Positions 25,499 through 33,735 of a stretch of DNA of 64,000 nucleotides are shown one piece after another (position 1 is the stretch's first letter; each line of letters begins with the position of its first letter). Below the pieces are notes generated by a model. The model was not told the origin of the DNA. It saw only the letters and a program-made list of their open reading frames with translations, and made no database searches. A program made the position numbers and the translations under genes. The stretch spans positions 1-64,000 of the forward strand of contig JAHHRL010000007.1 in assembly GCA_020025825.1 (NCBI GenBank). Direction: 5' to 3'. The stretch is from Faecalibacterium sp. GTDB taxonomy: Bacteria > Bacillota > Clostridia > Oscillospirales > Ruminococcaceae.

Positions 25499-26575
25499 AT
25501 GAAACAGCTTCTCCGCTTGATTGCACTGTTAACGGCATTTTTGCTGGTGGTCTTTTCGGTAAACTTTGCTGTAGACCCGGCCAATATCTTCCGCACAGAG
25601 TATGAAGACCGGTTAGTGGAAATTTTATTATCCGGCGAAAACGCTGCAAATGTGGATAATATGGATGACCGCCGTTTTTTGGAGCTGTACAGCGCAGCAC
25701 GCACACAGCCCATTGACACCTTGGTACTGGGGTCTTCCCGTGCAATGCAGATTTCGGGTGCGGTAACCGGTGCGGAAAATACATGGGTTGCAGGTGTAAC
25801 CGGCTCGGATTTGCGTGATGTAATCAGCAGTTATTTTTTGTTTGAAAAGCAGGGCTTTACCCCTGATACAGTGGTTTTGTCGCTGGAAATGTGGTACCTG
25901 TCGGAAGGCAATATGGATAACCGTGCCCTGACAAAGGAGTACGAGGCTTTTTGCGAGCAGATAGGCTCTGAGCCTGTGCGTACCACCTCGGCACGATTGA
26001 ATCGCATCAAAAACTTTTTCTCCTTCAGCTACTTCCAGTCCAGCGTACAATATGTAGTGAAAAACGGCCTCAAAAAATCGCTGCCGGAGGCCACACAGGA
26101 CCGCTGGGCAGACAGTGCCGTAAAGCGTAACGATGGTACCTATGGCTATGCGAAGGCATATCGGGAAAAGACGCAGCAGCAAGTAGATAAATGCGCAGAG
26201 GATAAGCGAATTGTAGATAATATTGCAACGGGCTTTTCCGGCATTTCTCCTGCATTGCAGGAGCAGCTGGATGCATTTATCGGATACCTGAAAGACAAGG
26301 GCATCACGGTGCGATTGCTGATTTCTCCGGTGCATCCGGATTACTACGCATTTATGCAGGAAAAGCCGGACACCTACGCACAGGTATTTGCAACCGAGCA
26401 GATTTATCGGGACTTGGCACAAAAACATGACGTAAAGCTGTATGGCACATTTGACCCGGAAAAGCTGGGTGTGACAGAGGCAGATTTCTACGATGAAGTA
26501 CACCCCAAAGAGGAAGCGCTGATGCGCTACTATAACCAGCAGGCAGATACGGTAGAAAAGGAGAAGCGGTCATGA
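25499..26575 (+). CDS. SGNH-type extracytoplasmic acyltransferase partner (DltD/AlgJ-like role)
   Basis: A 358-residue protein with one N-terminal membrane anchor (about 5-25) and an outside domain. Seen: LGSSRAMQISG, where the first Ser is placed like the SGNH nucleophile, and YDEVHPKEE near the C-terminus with the Asp-x-x-His pair expected of the family. Proteins of this type complete acyl transfer with an MBOAT partner (AlgJ/AlgX, DltD). It starts 20 bases after the MBOAT gene with AAAGGGAGG eight bases upstream, and its last codon overlaps the next start. Exact family is not named; function is inferred from motifs and place. Confidence 0.75.
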   Translation: MKQLLRLIALLTAFLLVVFSVNFAVDPANIFRTEYEDRLVEILLSGENAANVDNMDDRRFLELYSAARTQPIDTLVLGSSRAMQISGAVTGAENTWVAGVTGSDLRDVISSYFLFEKQGFTPDTVVLSLEMWYLSEGNMDNRALTKEYEAFCEQIGSEPVRTTSARLNRIKNFFSFSYFQSSVQYVVKNGLKKSLPEATQDRWADSAVKRNDGTYGYAKAYREKTQQQVDKCAEDKRIVDNIATGFSGISPALQEQLDAFIGYLKDKGITVRLLISPVHPDYYAFMQEKPDTYAQVFATEQIYRDLAQKHDVKLYGTFDPEKLGVTEADFYDEVHPKEEALMRYYNQQADTVEKEKRS

Positions 26576-28308
26576 CAGAAAAGACATTTTCCGAACTGAA
26601 AAAAAAGAGCCGTTCTTCGGCAGAGGGCTTGCCCCGGTTTCGGCTGGCGTTGATGGGTGACTGCGCTACACAGCATTTGGCAACGGCTCTGCGTGGTGCA
26701 GCAATGGACCGTGGGGTAAATTTGGACCTGTGGGAAGCGGATTATGACCAGCTGCAGGCACAGATTCTGGACGACCAGTCGGAGCTGTACACCTTTGAGC
26801 CGGCAGCGGTGCTGCTGTATCTGTGCAGCGAAAAGCTGTATGATAAGTTTGCAAAGTGCCCGCTGGAGCAGCGTGAGCAGTTTGCACAGCGTACATACGA
26901 GGGCATCGCAGCGTATTGGGACCGCATCATTGCCACAAAGTCCATGCAGATTTTGCAGTATAATTTTGTCGAACTGGATGACCGTGTGTTCGGCGACTAC
27001 GCTGCTAAGAATGACGGCGCTTTTATTACTCAGCTGCGCCAGCTGAACGAGCTGCTGCGCAAGGGTGCACAGCAGCGCAGTCAGGTTGCCATTTTGGATT
27101 TACAGCGTGTGCAAAATGAGCTGGGCCGCAGAACCTTCCACGATGAAAAACTTTACTACATCGCAAAGATGCCCATTTCTTTGCAGGCTTTGCCGGCTGC
27201 CGCAGACATTGCGGTAGATAGGGTTTGCATTATGATGGGGCGTGTCCATAAGTGTGTGGTACTGGATTTGGACAATACCTTGTGGGGCGGCGTAATCGGC
27301 GACGATGGCATCAATGGTATCCAGATTGGTGAGCTGGGTTTGGGGCGAGCCTTTACCGATTTGCAGCTATGGCTGAAAGAACTGCGCAAGCGTGGTATTT
27401 TGCTGGCGGTTTGCAGCAAAAACGAAAAAGACGCTGCGATGGAGCCTTTTCTGCATCACCCGGAAATGGTGCTGCACATGGAAGATATTGCTCTGTTTGT
27501 GGCAAACTGGGAGGATAAAGCATCCAATATCCGCTATATCCAGCAGACACTGAATATCGGTATGGACAGCATGGTATTCCTGGACGATAATCCCTTTGAA
27601 CGACAGGCAGTCCGTGCGCTGATTCCGGAAATTTGTGTACCGGAATTGCCGCAGGACCCTGCACAGTATTTGCATTACCTGCGTAGTTTGGATTTGTTCT
27701 CGACAGTTTCCTATTCTGAAACAGACCAAATCCGAACCCGCCAGTATCAGGAGGAAAGCAGCCGCAGTCAGGCGCAGCAGCAGTTTGCTTCCTACGATGA
27801 ATACTTGGAAAGTCTGGAGATGCTGGCTTGTGCTGCACCGCTGGATGGGTTCCGCATTCCCCGTGCGGCACAGCTGACACAGCGCTCGAATCAGTTTAAC
27901 CTGCGTACGGTGCGCTATACGGAGGCAGAGCTGGAAGCGGTTGCCGCCAGTGAGGATTATCACACACTGTACTTTACGCTGGAGGACCGCTTTGGTGATT
28001 ACGGGCTGATTGGCGTGGTGATTCTGCATAAGGAAGATGCCGAAGCCGCTTTTGTAGATACATGGCTGATGAGCTGCCGTGTGCTGCGCCGTGGCATGGA
28101 AGAATTTATCGCAGATAAAATTGTTGAAACCGCAAAGAAAAACGGCTTCAAACGTGTAATTGGTGAGTATCTGCCTACAGCAAAAAATAAAATGGTTCGT
28201 GACCTGTACGCACAAATGGGCTTTGCAGATTTGGGCGAGGGGCGCTATCAGGCAGACGTAGATACCTATCAACCGCACACAACAAAAATTAAGGAGAAAA
28301 CGGTATGA
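26572..28308 (+). CDS. FkbH-like HAD-IIIC enzyme
   Basis: A 578-residue protein with the full FkbH architecture: an N-terminal SGNH-like region (about 20-200), a HAD domain with DLDNTLWGGVIG (nucleophile Asp and second Asp, around residue 225) and CSKN, and a C-terminal GNAT-like part (RSNQFNLRTVRY, DTWLMSCRVLRRGMEEF). In polyketide pathways FkbH takes glycerate from 1,3-bisphosphoglycerate, removes phosphate and loads D-glyceryl on an acyl carrier protein. The start overlaps the previous stop (ATGA) and the stop overlaps the ACP start, so the operon is translationally coupled. A glyceryl donor for the MBOAT protein is inferred. Confidence 0.88.
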   Translation: MTEKTFSELKKKSRSSAEGLPRFRLALMGDCATQHLATALRGAAMDRGVNLDLWEADYDQLQAQILDDQSELYTFEPAAVLLYLCSEKLYDKFAKCPLEQREQFAQRTYEGIAAYWDRIIATKSMQILQYNFVELDDRVFGDYAAKNDGAFITQLRQLNELLRKGAQQRSQVAILDLQRVQNELGRRTFHDEKLYYIAKMPISLQALPAAADIAVDRVCIMMGRVHKCVVLDLDNTLWGGVIGDDGINGIQIGELGLGRAFTDLQLWLKELRKRGILLAVCSKNEKDAAMEPFLHHPEMVLHMEDIALFVANWEDKASNIRYIQQTLNIGMDSMVFLDDNPFERQAVRALIPEICVPELPQDPAQYLHYLRSLDLFSTVSYSETDQIRTRQYQEESSRSQAQQQFASYDEYLESLEMLACAAPLDGFRIPRAAQLTQRSNQFNLRTVRYTEAELEAVAASEDYHTLYFTLEDRFGDYGLIGVVILHKEDAEAAFVDTWLMSCRVLRRGMEEFIADKIVETAKKNGFKRVIGEYLPTAKNKMVRDLYAQMGFADLGEGRYQADVDTYQPHTTKIKEKTV

Positions 28309-28547
28309 ATCGTGAAGAAATTTTAGAGCAGCTGCAACCCATTTTTGCGGAAGTGTTTGAAGATGATACCTTGGTTGTTACCGAGCAGACCACCGCAGCA
28401 GATGTAGAAAAGTGGGATTCGCTGTCTCACCTGACGCTGATTTACGAAGTGGAAATGAACTTTGGCATCAAGTTCCAGATGAAGGAAATTCTGGAGATGC
28501 AGAATGTCGGCGCAATGGTTGACATTATCGCACGAGAAGCAAAGTAA
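28305..28547 (+). CDS. Acyl carrier protein
   Basis: An 80-residue acidic four-helix carrier. WDSLSHLTLI has the Ser that receives the 4'-phosphopantetheine arm (DSL motif), followed by helix 2 (LIYEVEMNFGIKF). The ATG overlaps the FkbH stop. It is not the housekeeping fatty-acid ACP by context; it most probably carries the acyl unit made by the FkbH enzyme and hands it to the MBOAT protein, as DltC does for D-alanine. Confidence 0.92.
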   Translation: MNREEILEQLQPIFAEVFEDDTLVVTEQTTAADVEKWDSLSHLTLIYEVEMNFGIKFQMKEILEMQNVGAMVDIIAREAK

Positions 28548-28553
28548 AAATAG

Positions 28554-28593
28554 AAAAAAAGGCATCACTGCAAATGCAGTGATGCCTTTTTTT
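28554..28593. terminator. Bidirectional terminator after the acylation operon
   Basis: A perfect 19-bp stem (28554-28572 with 28575-28593) that includes the A- and T-runs. It closes the rightward operon and the leftward WYL gene. Confidence 0.9.
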
Positions 28594-28637
28594 GTAGTAG
28601 AAGCAGGTAAAGGTAAGTTTTTATATATGGCTGCTTA

Positions 28638-29636
28638 TTATTGGTAGCTTTCCACTAAGGACTGTGCAAGTTCCAGCATTTGGCTGCGCACACTTTCGGG
28701 TGCGGTTACGGATACATAAGGTGACAAGCCGCACACCCAGCCTAAAAATTGCGGGCTGATGGCAACAGGCACAGTAAAGTGAAAATGTTCGCCGTCGTCT
28801 TCTGCAATGAGCATAACATCCGTGCCGAAGCGGTCAATCATAGTACCTGCCATGCTGTTGGTGCAGCGTAAGGTAACCTTTTGCTCGTTTGCACTGCCAT
28901 ACATATTAAAATGCTTTTTGATGTATGCGGCAAGGTCAAAATCGGTATACAAATCCTTGCCGGCACGGGGCTTTTCCGTTATGCAAACATTGGTCATACG
29001 GTCAACACGATAATGCCGGATATTCGCAGGCTCGGCATAATCCTGATAGGCAATCAGATAGTAATTGTCGTTTTCCCATGCAAGGGCCCAAGGGCTGACC
29101 TGATAGACAGCGCCGTTTCGGCTGGAGTGCTTTTTGCCGTCCACCTGCCACTTTTGATACTGGAACGAAACCATCTTATCGGCTGCAATGGCCTGATACA
29201 AGGCATCTACCGAATAGTAGGCACTTTCGTTTTCATTTTTTACACGGCCGGACACGAACACCTGACGCTGCAAGGCACTGGCCTGATACTGGCTTGCCAG
29301 ACTTTCCAGTTTTTTGATGAGCTTATTACTCTTTTTTTGCGTGATAAAGCGGCTGGATTGTACGGCATCTACCAGCAGTTTCAACTCTGCCAGCTCAAAG
29401 GTGCGGTTTGCCAGAAAATAGCCGCCGCCTCGTCCTTTTTGCTGCTCGATGTCATATCCGGCAGATTGCAGCGCTGCAATGTCGGCATAAATGCTTTTTC
29501 GCTCGGCAGGGACACCGGCAGCGTCAAGTGCGTCAATTAGTTCCGGCACACTCAAACGGTGATTTTCGTCGGTTTTGCGCTCAAACAGTTTTAGCAGGGT
29601 CAGAATTTTTACTTTTTGACCTTCTTGGCGTGGCAT
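28638..29636 (-). CDS. WYL-domain transcriptional regulator
   Basis: A 332-residue DNA-binding regulator. Residues about 8-65 form a winged helix (HTH_11 type: LSVPELIDALDAAGVPAERKSIYADIAALQSAGYDI), and the C-terminal part has the WYL domain (SPWALAWENDNYYLIAY in place of WYL, then IRHYRVDRM) with the WCX extension. WYL domains sense ligands such as nucleotides or nucleic acid in stress and defence regulators. AAGGAGG lies seven bases before the ATG. It follows aroA by 58 bases on the same strand and may be the last gene of that operon; no defence genes adjoin it. Target unknown. Confidence 0.9.
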   Translation of the reverse strand: MPRQEGQKVKILTLLKLFERKTDENHRLSVPELIDALDAAGVPAERKSIYADIAALQSAGYDIEQQKGRGGGYFLANRTFELAELKLLVDAVQSSRFITQKKSNKLIKKLESLASQYQASALQRQVFVSGRVKNENESAYYSVDALYQAIAADKMVSFQYQKWQVDGKKHSSRNGAVYQVSPWALAWENDNYYLIAYQDYAEPANIRHYRVDRMTNVCITEKPRAGKDLYTDFDLAAYIKKHFNMYGSANEQKVTLRCTNSMAGTMIDRFGTDVMLIAEDDGEHFHFTVPVAISPQFLGWVCGLSPYVSVTAPESVRSQMLELAQSLVESYQ

Positions 29637-29694
29637 AACAGAACCTCCTTCAGCGGGGTAGGCTTTTACAAGTATGTAGACAAACCAGTGTGTT

Positions 29695-30960
29695 TTATGC
29701 GTGAACCATTACGTTGGCACCTAAGCGTGCCATGTCGTTCCAAAAAGTAGGCCAGCTCTTTTTTACAGCTTCGGCGCCATCAATACGTACCGAAATGCCC
29801 GACGCCAGCGCCAACACGGCAAGGCTCATGGCAACACGATGGTCGTTATGACTGGACAGCAAATCCTGTGGCTGGGTGACAGGCCCACCCACGATGGTGA
29901 CGGTATCCTGTGTAGAGGTGATATTTACACCGCATTTCGTCAGCTCCTGCTCCATCGCCTCGATACGGTCGCTTTCCTTTAGACGCAGTCGGCCGGCGTT
30001 GTGCAGTACGGTAGTGCCCTTGGCCAGTGCACCTGCAACCATGAGGATAGGGCCTAAATCGGGGCAGTCGGACAGGTCGATTTCGGTGCCGTGCAGGGTG
30101 CTTTTAGCAAAGGTTACTTTATCTACACGAGGGGCAAAAGCGGCTCCGGCCTGCTGCAAAATGCGCAGCAATACCGCATCGCCCTGCAAGCTGTCGGCAC
30201 GCAGACCACGGATTGCCAGATTGCCGTAAACCGTACCCAAAACAGCGGGATAAGCGGCCTGACTGTAATCACCTTCTACGGTGTAATCGCAAGGCTGATA
30301 GCGCTGCCCACCGGGCACAAACAAGGTGTTTGCGTCCTGCCAGATGCTGGTAATGCCAAATGCTGCCTGCATACTGCGGGTTAGTTCCACATAGCTGCGG
30401 CTTTCAAACGGTGCCTGCACATGAATGGTACTGGGCTCGTCCAATAAAGGCAGGGCAAACAGCAGTCCGCTGATGAACTGACTGGACACATTACCCGGTA
30501 AGGTATAGTCGCCGGGGGTTAAGGCTCCGAAAATTTCGATGCCGTCGGCATCCTGTGTGAATGCACAGCCATGCTGAGGAAACAGGTCAGCATAAACCTG
30601 CTGCGGACGCTCCATCAGGCGGCCACGGCCATGCAAACGAACCTTTTGTTCGGTCAGGCTGAGAATCGGCATCAAAAAACGCAAGGTGCTGCCGCTTTCG
30701 TAGCAGTCAATCGGGTGAATCAAAGTAGAAAAGCGTGTAGGTGCGGTAATGGTAACTGCGTCAGGCTCTACATCTAAAGCGCAGCCCAGCTGACGAATAG
30801 CCATCAGGCTGGCTTGAATGTCCTGACTGAAATCTATATGGCTGATACGGCAAGTGCCGCCGGATAATGCGGCGCACAAAACCGCACGATGTGCCATACT
30901 TTTACTGGGAGGTGCCGCCAATGTACCGTGAATCAAGGCGGGTCTCAGGGTGACCTGCAT
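29695..30960 (-). CDS. aroA: 3-phosphoshikimate 1-carboxyvinyltransferase (EPSP synthase)
   Basis: Sixth step of the shikimate pathway: joins phosphoenolpyruvate to shikimate-3-phosphate. 421 residues, a normal length. Seen: PPSKSMAHRAVLCAALSGG (substrate-binding SKS), YESGSTLRFLMPI (the conserved GSTxRF region, usually GNSGTxxR), and LRLKESDRIEAMEQEL with the conserved RLKESDR, followed by NDHRVAMSLAVLAL. AAAGGAG lies eight bases before the ATG. It is the fifth gene of the leftward aromatic block. Confidence 0.95.
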   Translation of the reverse strand: MQVTLRPALIHGTLAAPPSKSMAHRAVLCAALSGGTCRISHIDFSQDIQASLMAIRQLGCALDVEPDAVTITAPTRFSTLIHPIDCYESGSTLRFLMPILSLTEQKVRLHGRGRLMERPQQVYADLFPQHGCAFTQDADGIEIFGALTPGDYTLPGNVSSQFISGLLFALPLLDEPSTIHVQAPFESRSYVELTRSMQAAFGITSIWQDANTLFVPGGQRYQPCDYTVEGDYSQAAYPAVLGTVYGNLAIRGLRADSLQGDAVLLRILQQAGAAFAPRVDKVTFAKSTLHGTEIDLSDCPDLGPILMVAGALAKGTTVLHNAGRLRLKESDRIEAMEQELTKCGVNITSTQDTVTIVGGPVTQPQDLLSSHNDHRVAMSLAVLALASGISVRIDGAEAVKKSWPTFWNDMARLGANVMVHA

Positions 30961-31044
30961 AGGGGATGCTCCTTTCTATTGGAAAACCAAACCTTGCGTA
31001 TCCGTGCAAGGGTTTACTGGGATAAATCGATTCAAAATAGTGGA

Positions 31045-31509
31045 TTAGCTGGTTAGGTGGGCACCGGGCTGCCCATCCATACGCAAAAAGCCTGCCAGAT
31101 AGGCAGCTGCGTGTACATAGCCTTGGATTCCTTCACCAATAAAACGACCTTGGCAGCCCAAGGCAATCAAGTCCTGTTTGCGGAAGGGCTCGCTTTCGCT
31201 TAAGTCCTGCAATACGACCTCGACGGCCGGAACCCCTGCCAGACGCAAGGCATCCAGCATGGCAACGCTGGTGTGTGCGTATGCGCCGGGGTTGATGATG
31301 ATACCGTCTGCACGGCCTTTTACGCTTTGAATTTCGTCGATGAGGTCACCCTCATGATTGGATTGGTAGTATTCGGTTTCAATATCAAGCTGCAAACAGC
31401 ACTGATAAATCACATCTACCATGCCGTTATAATCCAGCTGTATAGGGCTGTTTGGCTCGGAAAATTCCATAATGTTTAAGTTGGGTCCGTTAATTACGAC
31501 AAATCGCAT
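31045..31509 (-). CDS. aroQ: Type II 3-dehydroquinase-like protein with altered active site
   Basis: A 154-residue flavodoxin-like protein of the AroQ family by its start NGPNLNIMEF, the NHEGDLIDEI motif, IINPGAYAHTSVAMLDAL and PFRKQDLIA. AroQ dehydrates 3-dehydroquinate to 3-dehydroshikimate. Several catalytic positions look changed: the lid loop that should read LGxREPxxYG reads EFSEPNSPIQ, so the catalytic Arg and Tyr are missing, and the ExHxSN motif reads EVVLQD, so the His is missing. The Asn of the first motif, the NHEG motif and the later Arg are present. It overlaps the aroC end by 16 bases in the aromatic operon. It may be inactive, or use a variant chemistry. Confidence 0.85.
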   Translation of the reverse strand: MRFVVINGPNLNIMEFSEPNSPIQLDYNGMVDVIYQCCLQLDIETEYYQSNHEGDLIDEIQSVKGRADGIIINPGAYAHTSVAMLDALRLAGVPAVEVVLQDLSESEPFRKQDLIALGCQGRFIGEGIQGYVHAAAYLAGFLRMDGQPGAHLTS

Positions 31510-32660
31510 AAGGGTTGCTCCGCCTTTTGTTTAGATGATTCAGGGCTTTTGCCCAAAGGCCACTGTGGGCCGAATTGCATACACAGCAAATCGCATAAAC
31601 TGATAGCTGCTGCACAGGTTTGTACGATGGCAACCCGTGGGACAATACATGGGTCGTGGCGGCCCTGTATTTGCAGGACTGTATTCTCTTTGCGCTGATA
31701 ATCCACAGTTTGCTGCGGCTTAAAAATACTGGGAGTGGGTTTGATTGCGGTGCGGAAAATAAGCGGCATACCATTGGTAATACCACCGTTTATACCGCCG
31801 TTGTGGTTGGTTGTGGTTACCACTTGGCCGTTTTGCCATTGCAAAGCGTCGTTGGCGGTACTGCCTGTTAAATCGGCAAATGCAAAACCGGAACCAAACT
31901 CAATCCCCTTGACAGCCGGGATGGAAAACGCCATGTGCGCAAGGGTACTTTCAACGCTGTCAAAAAAAGGTTCGCCCACACCCGCAGGTAAGCCGATTAC
32001 GGCAGTTTCCAGTATGCCGCCGGTACTATCACCCTGCGCACCCATGCGGCGGATAGCCTCCTGCATGGCAGGGATAACAGAACTGTCAATTACAGCAAAG
32101 CCCTGCTGCGTCTGCACAGTTTGCATTTGCTGTGCAAGCAATTGCGATGCGGCAGAATGGAAAGCGGTATCCGACACTCCTGCGCAGCGGAAAAGGTGCG
32201 TGCTGATTTGTACACCACGTTGCTGCAAGGCATACAGGCAAACAGCGCCTGCGGCTACAAGCCCGGCGGTAAGGCGGCCGGAAAAATGCCCGCCGCCACG
32301 GCTGTCCTGATAACCGTGATATTTTGCGTAGGCCGTGTAATCTGCATGGCCGGGACGTAAGCAGCTTTGTGTTTTATTGTAATCACTGCTGTGTGTATTT
32401 TGATTTTGAATTTCCAGCGTAATGGGGGTGCCGGTGGTATATCCATTGTAAACGCCGGACAAAAAGTGAACGGTATCCGCCTCCGTACGGGGAGAGGAAA
32501 GCCCGTCACCACGTGCTCGCCGTTTGTCCATGCACGCAGCAATAAATGCCTCGTTTACAGGCAGCCCGGCGGGCAAACCGTCCAATACGGCGCCAACAGC
32601 AGGGCCGTGGCTTTCACCGAATATTGTAATGGAGATAAGGCTGCCAAAGCTGTTTTTCAC
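31494..32660 (-). CDS. aroC: Chorismate synthase
   Basis: Last step of the common aromatic pathway: converts EPSP to chorismate with reduced FMN. 388 residues. Seen: FGESHGPAVGAVLDG at the N-terminus (chorismate synthase signature 1), the RPGHADY region, DSRGGGHFSGRLTAG with the conserved RxSxRET-type site, and NGGINGGITNGMP, PTPSI and GRHDPCIVPR at the C-terminus. The start is a GTG at 32658-32660 (VKNSFGSL), backed by AAGGAGGT about 10 bases upstream; an open in-frame extension to 32771 runs into aroB and lacks family similarity. It lies 34 bases after the aroB stop. Confidence 0.94.
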   Translation of the reverse strand: MKNSFGSLISITIFGESHGPAVGAVLDGLPAGLPVNEAFIAACMDKRRARGDGLSSPRTEADTVHFLSGVYNGYTTGTPITLEIQNQNTHSSDYNKTQSCLRPGHADYTAYAKYHGYQDSRGGGHFSGRLTAGLVAAGAVCLYALQQRGVQISTHLFRCAGVSDTAFHSAASQLLAQQMQTVQTQQGFAVIDSSVIPAMQEAIRRMGAQGDSTGGILETAVIGLPAGVGEPFFDSVESTLAHMAFSIPAVKGIEFGSGFAFADLTGSTANDALQWQNGQVVTTTNHNGGINGGITNGMPLIFRTAIKPTPSIFKPQQTVDYQRKENTVLQIQGRHDPCIVPRVAIVQTCAAAISLCDLLCMQFGPQWPLGKSPESSKQKAEQPLCDLS

Positions 32661-32694
32661 AGGTGGGGGACCTCCTTTCCGGGAAGTTGAGTGG

Positions 32695-33717
32695 TTACTT
32701 TTCGTACAGGATACTGCGCAGCTGTGCGGCAGAAATCCGCTCGGCCTGCCAGCAGCCCAAACCCGGTACACGGATTAAAGTAAAGGTTTGGTCCTGCTCC
32801 GACTGGTAACGGAAAATTTCGTTAAGTACACGCTCCTTATCGTAAGTGCAGCGTGTAGGTAAACCAAATCGGCGCAGAACAGCACGGGTACGCTTTTGCA
32901 GCGCTTTGTTTTCAATCATGGGCAGCATACCCAGTGCCACACATTCGCCGTGATACAGGCCGGTAGTGCGGCGGCCGTGATTTCCTTTCACGGCTTCGAT
33001 GCCATTGCCGAGTGTATGACCGAAATAGAGCGCACAGCTTGCGCCTTGCTGGATTTCGTCCTGTTCAGCCAGATTTTTTTGGATGGTAAGGCACCGATAG
33101 ATGATGGTTTCGATTTGTGTGTGGACATCGCCGTTTTCCAAAAGGTCAAACAGGACAGGGTCAAAGCAAAGGGCTGCTTTGACGGCCTCAGCCAATCCGT
33201 TTGCATAATGGCGGGGAGGCAGTGTAGCAAGGGTATCGGGGTCAACCAAAACCAGCTTTGGCTGATGGAAGGCACCTGCTGCGTTGAGGGCACTGCCCAA
33301 GTGGACGGCGGATTTCCCGCCGATAGCTGCGTCCATCATAGCCAGTGTGGTAGTGGGGCAATTTACAAAATCAATGCCCTGCATATACATAGAGGCTGCA
33401 AGGCCGGCAAGGTCGCTTACAACGCCGCCGCCAACGGCAATAACCAAATCCGTACGGCCCATACCAAAGTCCAGCATTTGCTGGAGTAAGGAAGCAAGCG
33501 TTTGCAGGTTTTTATGGGTTTCGCCCTGTTTTACCGTCAGGATACGGCATTCACGACACTGCTCTGCCACGAGTTGCGCATACTGCGGAGGGACACCCTC
33601 ATCGGTGATAACAGCTACTTTGCGGCCCAAATGAATAAACTGGTATGCGTTTTGTAAGCAGCCCCGTTTCAAAATCACATCGTAACTGCGGGGACCCAAA
33701 TTTACAGTTAGTTTCAT
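32695..33717 (-). CDS. aroB: 3-dehydroquinate synthase
   Basis: Second step of the shikimate pathway; NAD- and metal-dependent cyclisation of DAHP. 340 residues. Seen: the NAD-binding GGGVVSDLAGLAASMYMQGI, PTTTLAMMDAAIGGKSAVH, and metal-binding FGHTLGNGIE and HGECVALGM. All expected motifs are intact. AAAGGA precedes the ATG. Second gene of the aromatic operon, 18 bases after pheA. Confidence 0.95.
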   Translation of the reverse strand: MKLTVNLGPRSYDVILKRGCLQNAYQFIHLGRKVAVITDEGVPPQYAQLVAEQCRECRILTVKQGETHKNLQTLASLLQQMLDFGMGRTDLVIAVGGGVVSDLAGLAASMYMQGIDFVNCPTTTLAMMDAAIGGKSAVHLGSALNAAGAFHQPKLVLVDPDTLATLPPRHYANGLAEAVKAALCFDPVLFDLLENGDVHTQIETIIYRCLTIQKNLAEQDEIQQGASCALYFGHTLGNGIEAVKGNHGRRTTGLYHGECVALGMLPMIENKALQKRTRAVLRRFGLPTRCTYDKERVLNEIFRYQSEQDQTFTLIRVPGLGCWQAERISAAQLRSILYEK

Positions 33718-33735
33718 GAGGGAAGGTCCTTTCTT

